Shown piece by piece: positions 43,166 through 51,021 of a DNA stretch of 64,000 bases. Source of the stretch: Phytomonospora endophytica (GTDB lineage: Bacteria; Actinomycetota; Actinomycetes; Mycobacteriales; Micromonosporaceae); contig NZ_JACHGT010000014.1 of assembly GCF_014202425.1 (NCBI RefSeq), forward strand, positions 124,001 through 188,000, written 5' to 3'. Under the pieces are notes generated by a model, which did no database searches, was not told the origin of the DNA, and saw only the letters and a program-made list of their open reading frames with translations. The first letter of the stretch is position 1. Every line of letters begins with the position of its first letter. Both the position numbers and the translations under genes were made by a program.

Positions 43166-43177
43166 GGCCCAAGACCG

Positions 43178-43209
43178 CTGTGGACCCGGCCGTCCGGCCG
43201 GGTCCACAG
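43178..43209 (+). terminator. Strong terminator after the amidase gene
   Basis: CTGTGGACCCGGCCG (43178-43192) and CGGCCGGGTCCACAG (43195-43209) form a perfect 15-bp stem with a minimal loop, 12 bp after the amidase stop. It isolates the following Fic gene's promoter. Confidence 0.8.
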
Positions 43210-43307
43210 TGGCCTGTGCGAAGGACTCGACCCCTCGTGCACACGGGTGGGCGATCTTTGCCCTCGCTCCTGCCCACCGGGGCAGGAGAATGCCCCGGCC
43301 CGGCCCG

Positions 43308-43313
43308 TACGGT
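43308..43313 (+). promoter_or_regulatory. Leaderless -10 box of the Fic gene
   Basis: TACGGT matches the actinobacterial TANNNT -10 consensus and lies six bases before the ATG at 43320, which has no Shine-Dalgarno. This supports that ATG over the in-frame ATG at 43290. No good -35 is seen. Confidence 0.5.
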
Positions 43314-43319
43314 GCCGGG

Positions 43320-45689
43320 ATGGAGCGTGAGCGGGTTCCGGCGCGTGGGCCGCAGGCGGGGCGTCAGCCCGATCGTGGCCGCGGTCGTGTCCCGGGCCAG
43401 CGGCGCGGCGGCCTCGCGGCGCCGCGAACGGTCCAGGGAGTGCTGCGGCTGCAGAGCTCGGCCGGAAACCGCGCCGTCAGCCGCATGCTGTCGGTGCAAC
43501 GGCAGGACCCCGACGAGGTCTCGGCACCGATGTCCTCGCCCGCCCCGGCCATGTCGTCGGCGGAACCCGTGTCCGCCGAACCCGCCCAGCCGACCCTGTC
43601 CTCCTCCGACCCGCAGGTCGACGGCCGAACCGTCACCGAAGTCGGCGGTGACCTCCAGGCCCGCGCGGGCCGCTACGTCCGCGCGATCGACTCCTTCAAA
43701 CAGACCGGCGTCGACTCACGGCAGCAGGAGGTGGACTGGTACGGCGAACTCGACCTCGTCGGCGAGTTCATCGACCTGTTCAACAGCGCTCCCCGCACCG
43801 ACCCGGCCCGCTGGGACGCCGTCCCCGGCCAGTGGGACGAGGTGCGCGCCGAACTCGACGCGGCCATCGCGGTCCCCACCACGCCCGAGCGGATCGGCGA
43901 GGCCGGCCGGCTCACCCACGAGGGCTTCGCCCACTTCGACCGCGTCTTCCGGCTCGACCAGCAACTCCGGGACGAGTTCTCGCAGTACCTGCGCGGTTTC
44001 AGCCAGTCCGCCGAGGGCGTCCACACCGTCGCCGTCGTCGTCCGCGACGTGTCCTTCGCCGCCGCGGTCTCGGTCGCGGTGGTCATCGCCGCGCCGGTCG
44101 TGGCGACCGGGGCCGCGGCCGCCGCGAGCTACGTCGGACTGACCGGCACGGCCGCGACCGTGGCCACCTACGGCGGCACCGCGCTGACCATGGGCGCCAT
44201 GGGCGCCGGGATCGAAGGCGGCGGCCAGGCCCTGCCCGTCGCCGTCATGGAGGGCGTCGGACTCCTCAACGACATGGTGGTCGAAGGACGCACCTGGAAC
44301 GACGCCGCCGCGCGCTTCGACTGGGGCCTGATCGGCGACAACGGCTGGGAGGGCATGAAACGCGGCTTCGTCGACGGTGTCCTCGCCTACGCCGGGCTCG
44401 GCTTCGACCGCGTGCTCGCGCGCGGCACCTCGGTGGCCCTGACCCGCATCCTCGGCCAGGAAGGCGCCAGCACCCTCGCGCAGGTCCTGCGCATGGCCTT
44501 GAACAGAGCCATCAGCGGCGGAGCGTCCGGCGCGGTCATCGGTGCCCTCGACGCCGGTGTCAAGGCAGCCATCGACGGCAAGAGCATGGCCGAGGTCGAG
44601 GCCGCGATGGAGCAGGGCTTCGTGATCGGCGGGCTCGCCGGAACCGTCCTCGGCGGCGCCGGCGGTGCCTTCGAGGGACGCGCGAAGGCACGCCTCGCCG
44701 CCGAGATCTCCGAACTCCAGTCGATCCTGGTGTCGAATCCCGAGGAGTTCGCGCGGCGCTACCGCACCCTCGTCGAGGAACTGACGCCCGAACAGCGCCT
44801 CGCCTGGGACACCGAGATGCAGGGCCGGCGCTTCGTCGACCGCGAACACTACGGGCCCGCCGCCGAGGCCTTCGAATCCGGCGCCTCGCCCGTCCCACCC
44901 GCGCACCGCTACGGCGAACCGCAGTTCCAGGACTGGCGGGAGGCCGCGGCGATGCTCGACGACCACGCCCGCTCCGGCCGTCCGCTCACCCAGGCCGAGG
45001 TCGAGGCCGCCCACGCCGCGGCCGCCAACCGCCTCCGCCGGGCCGACCCCGGCCGCGTCCGCGGCCCGGGCGCCGACGTGATCGGCGGAGGCGACCGGGG
45101 ACTCGACCAGATGTTCACCGCGCTGACCCCCGAACAGCTCGCCGTGCTGGAACGCAACCCGCACATCCGGCTCGCCATGCGCGGGGCCGACGTCTCGTTC
45201 TCGGCCGAGGAGGCCGCCCGGGGCATGGAGGCGGCGATCATCGTCTACCCGGAGGGCGTCAACGTCCAGGGCAAACTCGACGACTTCTTCCGCTGGTACA
45301 CCGAGGCCTCGGCCACCATGGCGCCGACCGACTTCGCCGCCGCCGCGCAGCGGGAACTCATCTCGATCCACCCCTTCGTCGACGGCAACGGGCGCGTCTC
45401 GCGGCTGGTCATGGACCACGCCCTGCAAAGCCACGGCCTGCCGCCGTCCCTTTTGGACAACCCGAACCTCGACTACATGATCTCCGAGGCCGCCTGGACC
45501 GCCCAGGTCCGGCGGGGCGTCGTGGAGTCCTACCAGACGACCCTGCGCCACGTGGACCTGTTCAACTACGCGCTGCGCTCCGGTGAGCTGGTGCGCGCGG
45601 GCGTGATGTGGGGCTCGATCCTCGGCCTGACCGGCCATCCCGACGAGCTGATCCGCTGGCTGTACGACGACGATCCGGTGTGCCGCTGA
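43320..45689 (+). CDS. Fic-domain protein with N-terminal LQ..AGN motif (possible injection-system effector)
   Basis: A 789-residue protein. Residues 1-40 are Arg/Gly-rich, followed by VLRLQSSAGNRAVSRML (41-57), the LQ..AGN.A motif I know from proteins encoded with actinobacterial contractile injection systems. Residues 240-300 and 396-452 are hydrophobic and glycine-rich like membrane-inserting or linker segments of polymorphic toxins. The C-terminal Fic motif is complete: HPFVDGNGRVSR (684-695), with catalytic H684, acidic D688, and the phosphate-binding GNGR and R695. Fic enzymes transfer AMP or phosphates to target proteins. It has no signal peptide, and no obvious antitoxin gene lies beside it. 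Confidence 0.85.
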   Translation: MERERVPARGPQAGRQPDRGRGRVPGQRRGGLAAPRTVQGVLRLQSSAGNRAVSRMLSVQRQDPDEVSAPMSSPAPAMSSAEPVSAEPAQPTLSSSDPQVDGRTVTEVGGDLQARAGRYVRAIDSFKQTGVDSRQQEVDWYGELDLVGEFIDLFNSAPRTDPARWDAVPGQWDEVRAELDAAIAVPTTPERIGEAGRLTHEGFAHFDRVFRLDQQLRDEFSQYLRGFSQSAEGVHTVAVVVRDVSFAAAVSVAVVIAAPVVATGAAAAASYVGLTGTAATVATYGGTALTMGAMGAGIEGGGQALPVAVMEGVGLLNDMVVEGRTWNDAAARFDWGLIGDNGWEGMKRGFVDGVLAYAGLGFDRVLARGTSVALTRILGQEGASTLAQVLRMALNRAISGGASGAVIGALDAGVKAAIDGKSMAEVEAAMEQGFVIGGLAGTVLGGAGGAFEGRAKARLAAEISELQSILVSNPEEFARRYRTLVEELTPEQRLAWDTEMQGRRFVDREHYGPAAEAFESGASPVPPAHRYGEPQFQDWREAAAMLDDHARSGRPLTQAEVEAAHAAAANRLRRADPGRVRGPGADVIGGGDRGLDQMFTALTPEQLAVLERNPHIRLAMRGADVSFSAEEAARGMEAAIIVYPEGVNVQGKLDDFFRWYTEASATMAPTDFAAAAQRELISIHPFVDGNGRVSRLVMDHALQSHGLPPSLLDNPNLDYMISEAAWTAQVRRGVVESYQTTLRHVDLFNYALRSGELVRAGVMWGSILGLTGHPDELIRWLYDDDPVCR

Positions 45690-45721
45690 GGTACTTGCGG
45701 CGACTGGCTACGATGACGGGG

Positions 45722-45775
45722 ATGACTTCCTCCTCGTACGGAACGGGGGCATCGTTCGCGCAAGGTGAGTGCTGA
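45722..45775 (+). CDS. 17-codon leader ORF coupled to the next gene
   Basis: TACGAT (45709-45714), a TANNNT-type -10 box, lies seven bases before the ATG at 45722, consistent with a leaderless start. The ORF encodes MTSSSYGTGASFAQGEC, ending in Cys, and its TGA (45773-45775) overlaps the ATG at 45775 of the 460-residue gene. This is the usual geometry for translational coupling. An alternative start at 45713 adds three residues. It may be a regulatory leader peptide; a chance ORF is possible. Confidence 0.35.
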   Translation: MTSSSYGTGASFAQGEC

Positions 45776-47157
45776 TGGCACCTCACTTCGCCGACGATCC
45801 TCCACCCCGCCTGCTGATGTGGCTCCGCGTACGCGAGTACGCCGTCCCACCGTCCATGATCGAGACCGCCACCGCGCGCCGCGCGGCCGGTGACTGGGCA
45901 GGCGCGTGCGCCGCCGCCCGTGTCGACGTCGATCTCGACCTTCGCGCCGTGCGCCGACGCCACGGCACCGAACTCCTCGCCAGGCTGAGGGCCGACCTGC
46001 GCCGCCTGGCACCGGATCTCCTTCGCTGGCACGCGCCCCGCATCGCCCCCGACGGGCGGCTGCGGCCCGGCCTGACCATCCCGCTCGCCCGCTACGACAC
46101 CGCCGACGGCACCCCGCTGCGGCTGGTCGTGCGCACGCCACCGACCTGGGCCGACGCCGGACAGCGCATGTCCCTCGGCCTGTGGGAGGGCCCGGCGAGC
46201 GTCTCGCGGCGTCATCCACATCCCCATCCCGACCGGCGGCACCGGCTCGACCTGCACCGGCACCTGTGGGACGCCGGGCGCAGCGGCGAACTGGCGCGAC
46301 GCTGCGGCACGCCGGTGGACGGTCCCTCGGCCGATCCACAGTGGGCGGTGTCGCGGTGGGCCGCCGAAGCGGAGTCGCTGCTGCGTGCCGAAGGGCTGCC
46401 GCGCGGGGCCTTCACCGTCCGGCTCGGCGGGCGAAGACACGCCGTCTACGAACTCGTCGCGCCCGACGACAGCCACGCCCCGACGCTGCGGCCGGTGCCC
46501 GATTCCCTGCGACCACGCGAGATCGCGGCTCTGCCGGTGCTGCCGGAGGCCGCGGCCCGGGTCCTGCCGGACCTGGAACTGCTGCGGGCGGGACTGATCG
46601 GCCACGACCGACTGCACCCGCTGGTCGCCTCGGCGCTGTCGGGGGAGCCCGGCGGGGCGCGGCCGGTCGCCGCATCCGGTGACCCGCACCGGGTCGAATG
46701 CCGCGGTGAGGTCCACCGGATCGCGATGCGAGACGGCGTCTTGACGGCCGTCGACCACGACCCCGCTCAGCTGCACAGGGAACACCTGCTGGTCGCCCTC
46801 GGCGGCCCCGGGCTGCCCTGCCTGCGGGCGATCGACGCGGTCCACCGTGACCCCGAAGCGCTGCCCGCGGTCCGCGAGCGGATCCGGCACGGCGACTTCA
46901 CCGGGGCACTGGACGTCGTGGAGGGCCTGATCGGTCCCGCCGCGATCCTGCGCGCCGGCCCGCTCCTAGAGGAGCTGGAGTCGGCCGCCGCCCGCCGCGT
47001 CGAACACGGACTCTTCCGTTCCGGGCTGGCCGGGATCCTCCTCTCGGAGCCCGCCCGGACCGGCCCCCGCCGTGAGCGGCTCAACCGGCGTACGCCTCCC
47101 TCGGTACGCGCCCGGCTCTCCCGAAGGTCACGGCCCCGCACGGGCCAATTCGCCTGA
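45775..47157 (+). CDS. Uncharacterised protein of a MoxR/VWA-type three-gene unit
   Basis: A 460-residue protein from the ATG at 45775, with AAGGTGAG upstream. No named domain recognised. The N-terminus (PPRLLMWLRVREYAVPPSMIET) is followed by a helical Arg-rich region. A central His-rich segment, SRRHPHPHPDRRHRLDLHRH, contains eight His and may bind metal. A beta-rich middle (FTVRLGGRRHAVYELVAPDD) precedes a C-terminal helical half. It sits 82 bp ahead of a MoxR ATPase gene and the HExxH-VWA gene and may be their adaptor or substrate (inference). Confidence 0.65.
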   Translation: MAPHFADDPPPRLLMWLRVREYAVPPSMIETATARRAAGDWAGACAAARVDVDLDLRAVRRRHGTELLARLRADLRRLAPDLLRWHAPRIAPDGRLRPGLTIPLARYDTADGTPLRLVVRTPPTWADAGQRMSLGLWEGPASVSRRHPHPHPDRRHRLDLHRHLWDAGRSGELARRCGTPVDGPSADPQWAVSRWAAEAESLLRAEGLPRGAFTVRLGGRRHAVYELVAPDDSHAPTLRPVPDSLRPREIAALPVLPEAAARVLPDLELLRAGLIGHDRLHPLVASALSGEPGGARPVAASGDPHRVECRGEVHRIAMRDGVLTAVDHDPAQLHREHLLVALGGPGLPCLRAIDAVHRDPEALPAVRERIRHGDFTGALDVVEGLIGPAAILRAGPLLEELESAAARRVEHGLFRSGLAGILLSEPARTGPRRERLNRRTPPSVRARLSRRSRPRTGQFA

Positions 47158-47239
47158 CCGTTCTCCCCTTTCATCGTTTTTCACCCCTCGCCGTCCGGGC
47201 GGATCGCTCCGTCCCCGAAAACCCCAAGGTGATGCCCAT

Positions 47240-48439
47240 ATGAGTTCCCGTACCCAGTTGACCCTCGCCGACGACCTGCTGACCCTCCTGCGCACGACCA
47301 CCACCGAACCGCGCCACGACGAGCAGCTCGAAGCGCTCACCGTCGCCGTCGCGGCCGACCTGCCGGTGCTCCTGTGGGGCGAGCCGGGCATCGGCAAGAC
47401 CGCCGCGCTGACCCAGCTCGCGGCCTCCCTCGACCTGCCCTTGACGACCGTGATCGCCAGCGTCCACGAGCCTTCCGACTTCGCGGGGCTGCCCATCGTC
47501 GGTGAGGATCCCGAGACGCGGGGAGTGCCGATGGCGCCGCCGCAGTGGGCCGTCGAGCTCGTCCGGGCCGGACGCGGGCTGCTGTTCCTCGACGAACTGT
47601 CGACGGCCACCCCGGCGGTCCAGGCCGCGCTGCTGCGCGTGGTGCTGGAGCGGCGGGTCGGCGCCCTGCGACTACCGAAAGGCGTGCGGATCGTCGCGGC
47701 GGCCAACCCGCGCGCGTCGGCCGCCGACGGGTGGGAGCTGAGCCCGCCCCTGGCCAACCGCTTCGTGCACCTGCACTGGGTCCACGACCGCGACGTCGTG
47801 GTCCGCGGCCTCGGCGGCGTCTGGCCCGAAGCGGAACTTCCCCGGCTGGAGCCGGAACAGCTCCCGGACGCCGTCGCCCTCGCCCGCCGCGCGGTCTGCG
47901 GCTTCCTGACCGCACGGCCGAAACTCATCCACCGGCTCCCGACCACCGAGACCCGGCGCGGTGGAGCCTGGCCGTCACCGCGCAGCTGGGAGGCCGCCCT
48001 GACCCTCCTCGCCTTCGGCACAGCGGCCTCCGTCTCGCGCGACGTGCTGTCGCTGCTCGTGCGCGGCGCGGTCGGCGACGGGCCGGGACTCGAACTCCTC
48101 GCCCACCTGGAACGCATGGACCTGCCCGACCCGGAGACACTCCTGGCCGACCCACCCGCCGCCGAGCTGCCCGAACGCGGCGACCAGCGCCAGGCCACCC
48201 TGGAGGCCGTCGTGGCGGCCGTCGAGGCCTGGCCCGAACGGGAACGCTGGGAGGCGGGCTGGGCCGTCCTGGTGCGTGCACTGGAGACCGGTGCCCCCGA
48301 CCTGCTCGTCGCCCCGGCGTCGGCCCTGGCGGCGCTGCGGCGCGACGACTGGGAGGTCCCCGAGGCGATGGAGCGGCTCGCCGGGGTCGTCGGCATCGCC
48401 TTGCGGGCAGAGGAGTCGGTCGCGGGTGCGCGCCGATGA
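47240..48439 (+). CDS. MoxR-family AAA+ ATPase
   Basis: A 399-residue protein starting at the ATG at 47240 (AAGGTGA upstream). Walker A is GEPGIGKT (47-54) and Walker B LLFLDEL with D118 and E119. VHEPSDFAGLP, the MoxR-type pore/insert signature, follows Walker A, and VAAANPRAS is the sensor. The remaining C-terminal 200 residues are helical. MoxR ATPases act as chaperones for partner proteins with VWA domains, which is what the next overlapping gene encodes. Confidence 0.9.
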   Translation: MSSRTQLTLADDLLTLLRTTTTEPRHDEQLEALTVAVAADLPVLLWGEPGIGKTAALTQLAASLDLPLTTVIASVHEPSDFAGLPIVGEDPETRGVPMAPPQWAVELVRAGRGLLFLDELSTATPAVQAALLRVVLERRVGALRLPKGVRIVAAANPRASAADGWELSPPLANRFVHLHWVHDRDVVVRGLGGVWPEAELPRLEPEQLPDAVALARRAVCGFLTARPKLIHRLPTTETRRGGAWPSPRSWEAALTLLAFGTAASVSRDVLSLLVRGAVGDGPGLELLAHLERMDLPDPETLLADPPAAELPERGDQRQATLEAVVAAVEAWPERERWEAGWAVLVRALETGAPDLLVAPASALAALRRDDWEVPEAMERLAGVVGIALRAEESVAGARR

Positions 48440-49713
48440 GCACCGGCCAAACGGTCTCGGTGCCGCGATCCGACACGAACCGGCGACCCGCCGGCCCGCC
48501 CCTCGACATGGAGAAACTGCTCGCGGCCCGCTTGCACGCCGTGCGGGTCCGCCCCTACCTCGCCGACGCGCTGTTCGCGCTCGCCATCGTCGAGGACCCG
48601 TCGGTGCCGACGATGGGCGTCGACGCGTACTGGCGCTGCTACGTCTCGCCCGCCTTCGTGGCGCGCACACCGATCGACGAGCTGGCGGGCGTGTGGGTGC
48701 ACGAGGTGTCCCACCTCCTCCGCGACCATCACGGGCGCGGTGAGCGCTACGCGCGGGAACACGACGAGTACGGGCCCGGTGAGCGTTTGCGGCGCAACAT
48801 CGCCGCCGACTTCGAGATCAACGACGACATCTACGGTGACGGCCTGCCCGTGCCGTCCGGGGCGGCGGTTCCGCAGCTGCTGGGGTTGCCCGTGGACCTG
48901 CTGATGGAGCAGTACCTGCGCACGTCGACGATGACGGGCCTCGCCGCCGAGCTGGCCTGGCTCGACTGCGGCAGTGGTGCCGACGGGGAGATCCGGCCGT
49001 GGGAGCTGGGCCCGAACGGCGCCCACGGCCTCAGCAGGCAGCAGCGCGACGCGGTCCGCTTCCGGGTCGCCGAAGGGATCAAGGGCCGTCCGGGGGACGC
49101 CCCGGACGGCTGGCGGCGCTGGGCCGACGAGGCCTTCCATCCGCCGCAGCCGTGGCGGCGGCTGCTGGGGGCGGCGATCCGCTCGGCCGTCGGCAGCCCG
49201 GGCGTCGGCGAGAACCACACCTACCGGCGTCCGTCGCGACGGTCGGCGAGCGTGCCGGGGGTGGTGCTGCCGAGCCTGCGCCGGACGCCCCCGCGCGTCC
49301 GTGTCGTGATCGACACCTCCGGGTCGGTCAGCGACGCCGAACTCGGCGCGGCCCTGCTGGAGGTCGCGGCGATCGCGCGGGCCGTCGGCGGCAGGCGGGA
49401 CCTGGTGTCGGTGATCTCCTGCGACGCCGCCGCCGGGGTCGCCGTCCCCCTCTGCCGGGCGGAGAGCATGGAGCTGATCGGCGGTGGGGGAACCGATCTG
49501 CGCGAGGGTTTCGCGCGGGCGCTGCGTTCGGCGCCCCGTCCGGACGTGATCGTCGCGTTGACCGACGGCCAGACGCCGTGGCCGTCGGCACCGCCACCGT
49601 GCCGGACGATCGTCGGGCTCTTCCCACGTCCCTCCCGGCCCGCCGACGAGACCGATCCCGACTACGAACCCGAACGGCCGCCGGACTGGGCCCGCGTCGT
49701 CACGATCGGCTGA
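48436..49713 (+). CDS. DUF2201-type protein: HExxH metallopeptidase-like domain plus VWA-like domain
   Basis: A 425-residue protein overlapping the MoxR gene by ATGA. The N-terminal half has HEVSH (H89, E90, H93), a zincin HExxH motif, with NIAADFEINDDIYGDG following, as in the putative metallopeptidase/DUF2201 family. The C-terminal half has the MIDAS motif DTSGS (D293, S295, S297) of a VWA-like domain and GGGGTDL as the second MIDAS loop. It is the expected partner of the MoxR ATPase. Substrate is unknown. The last 14 bp overlap the convergent hydrolase gene. Confidence 0.88.
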   Translation: MSTGQTVSVPRSDTNRRPAGPPLDMEKLLAARLHAVRVRPYLADALFALAIVEDPSVPTMGVDAYWRCYVSPAFVARTPIDELAGVWVHEVSHLLRDHHGRGERYAREHDEYGPGERLRRNIAADFEINDDIYGDGLPVPSGAAVPQLLGLPVDLLMEQYLRTSTMTGLAAELAWLDCGSGADGEIRPWELGPNGAHGLSRQQRDAVRFRVAEGIKGRPGDAPDGWRRWADEAFHPPQPWRRLLGAAIRSAVGSPGVGENHTYRRPSRRSASVPGVVLPSLRRTPPRVRVVIDTSGSVSDAELGAALLEVAAIARAVGGRRDLVSVISCDAAAGVAVPLCRAESMELIGGGGTDLREGFARALRSAPRPDVIVALTDGQTPWPSAPPPCRTIVGLFPRPSRPADETDPDYEPERPPDWARVVTIG

Positions 49714-50476
49714 GGAAGTCGCGGAGCGCCTCGTCGTACTCTTTCGGTTTCTCCATGTTGGGGTAGTGCGCCGCGCCTTCGATGGTGACCGCGCGTCCAT
49801 CGGGGACGGAAGCGGCGAGGCGCTCGGCCATGCCGATGTGGTCGGGGGAGTCGAGGGCACCGTGGACGGCCAGCACCGGGACCTCGATGCCGGGGAGGCG
49901 CTCCCAGGTCTCGGTGACCGGCACCAGGAGGTCGGGCTCGCCCGGGGCGTGCTTCGACATGGTGCTCCGGGCCATGTCGCGCAGGCGGTCGACCACGTCG
50001 GGGGAGAGGTCGGCGAGGGTCCTGGCCGGACCGGCGGCGAAGAGCGTGAGCAGTTCGACCGACTCCTCCAGCGAGCCCGCCGCCATCGCCGCGTGCCAGC
50101 GGCCGAGGACGTCGACCGTCCAGGGATCGGCGAAGACCGGTTCACCGGTCCCGGCTCCGGTGACGACGAGCCCGGCGACGAGTTCGGGGTGCTCCAACGC
50201 GGTGTCGACGGCGGTCGCCGCGCCCATCGAGACACCGACGAGGACGGCCGGACCGGTGCGGAGTTCGCGCAGGAGGGCGGCGAGGTGATCGGTGTGGCGG
50301 GCGGGTTCGGTGAGATTCGGCGAGCGGCCGTGGCCGCGCGCGTCGGGTGCGATGACGCGGTGGTCGGCGGCGAATGCGGATATCTGCGCCTCCCATACGC
50401 GGTGGTCGAGGAAGCCGCCGTGCAGGAGGACGAGAGGGCGGCCGGAGCCGGTGTCGATGTGAAAAAGCTCGCTCAT
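49700..50476 (-). CDS. Alpha/beta hydrolase
   Basis: A 258-residue protein starting at the ATG at 50476. Oxyanion HGGFLDHRVW, DARGHGRS, nucleophile in VGVSMGAA (GxSxG), a helical cap, catalytic Asp in LAVHGALDSPDH and His in IEGAAHYPNMEKP. It is the usual fold of esterases, lactonases and C-C hydrolases. The first 19-bp palindrome lies on its start codon, so the divergent MarR regulator very likely represses it. Confidence 0.93.
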   Translation of the reverse strand: MSELFHIDTGSGRPLVLLHGGFLDHRVWEAQISAFAADHRVIAPDARGHGRSPNLTEPARHTDHLAALLRELRTGPAVLVGVSMGAATAVDTALEHPELVAGLVVTGAGTGEPVFADPWTVDVLGRWHAAMAAGSLEESVELLTLFAAGPARTLADLSPDVVDRLRDMARSTMSKHAPGEPDLLVPVTETWERLPGIEVPVLAVHGALDSPDHIGMAERLAASVPDGRAVTIEGAAHYPNMEKPKEYDEALRDFLSRS

Positions 50477-50524
50477 GACACCTAAGGTGTCATCTTTTCG
50501 GCGAGATGACAACCAAGGTGTCAT
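50475..50524. promoter_or_regulatory. Two 19-bp MarR operators
   Basis: ATGACACCTAAGGTGTCAT (50475-50493) is a perfect palindrome with a central A. ATGACAACCAAGGTGTCAT (50506-50524) is a second copy with two mismatches, 31 bp later. They cover the start codons of both divergent genes, so binding would block both. Confidence 0.85.
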
Positions 50525-50525
50525 G

Positions 50526-50996
50526 ATGGTGGATGTGCAGAACCCCGAACCCGCCGACCTCGGCGACCGCCTCGTCGAGGTATTCGACCTCGTCGGCCCG
50601 CTGTACCGGCGCGCCCAGCGCAAGGTCGAACACGACGCACCGGCGGCGGGTTTGTCCGTCGGCGTGCGCGCGGTACTGAACATGCTGCGGACGCACGGGC
50701 CGATGACCGTCCCGCAGATGAGCCGCGCGCAGGCGCTCAGCCGCCAGTTCGTCCAGCGGACGGTCAACGACGCCGCCGCCGAAGGCCTCGCCGAGGTCAC
50801 CGCCAACCCCGCGCACCGGCGCTCCTCGCTCATCCGCCTCACCGCGAAAGGGTCGCTCGCGATCGAGTCCCTCATGGACAGTGAGCGGGCGATCCTGCGC
50901 ACCGCCGCCGGCGAACTCACCGAAGCCGAGATCGACACCTGCGTACGCGTGCTCGGGACGCTCGTGCGCTTCCTCGACGACGTGGACGTCGACTGA
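50526..50996 (+). CDS. MarR-family transcriptional regulator
   Basis: A 156-residue protein. ATG 50526 is preferred over 50523 and 50475 because AAGGTG (50515-50520) has the right spacing and the earlier starts lie inside the operators. The winged HTH is PMTVPQMSRAQALSRQFVQRTVNDAAAEGL followed by NPAHRRSSLIRLTAKG. It probably represses itself and the divergent alpha/beta hydrolase, responding to a small phenolic-type ligand as many MarR proteins do (inference). Confidence 0.9.
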   Translation: MVDVQNPEPADLGDRLVEVFDLVGPLYRRAQRKVEHDAPAAGLSVGVRAVLNMLRTHGPMTVPQMSRAQALSRQFVQRTVNDAAAEGLAEVTANPAHRRSSLIRLTAKGSLAIESLMDSERAILRTAAGELTEAEIDTCVRVLGTLVRFLDDVDVD

Positions 50997-51021
50997 GGAG
51001 ACCACGAGCGCCCCGAACCGA

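Noticed and set aside
44001-44018. Possible Fic-inhibitory motif (S/T)xxxE(G/N) at residues 228-233 of the Fic protein
   Set aside because: It matches the short pattern (SQSAEG) but lies over 450 residues before the Fic core, too far for the known self-inhibitory helix; a chance match is likely.
43320-49713. A complete contractile injection system locus around the Fic gene
   Set aside because: I looked for sheath, tube, baseplate, spike and AAA eCIS genes. The nearby ATPase is MoxR-type and paired with a VWA protein, and no structural genes are present.
47128-50235. A reverse-strand open frame of over 1000 codons opposite the MoxR/VWA genes
   Set aside because: It is a shadow of well-supported genes on the plus strand with clear motifs; the translation is Arg/Ser/Pro-rich noise.
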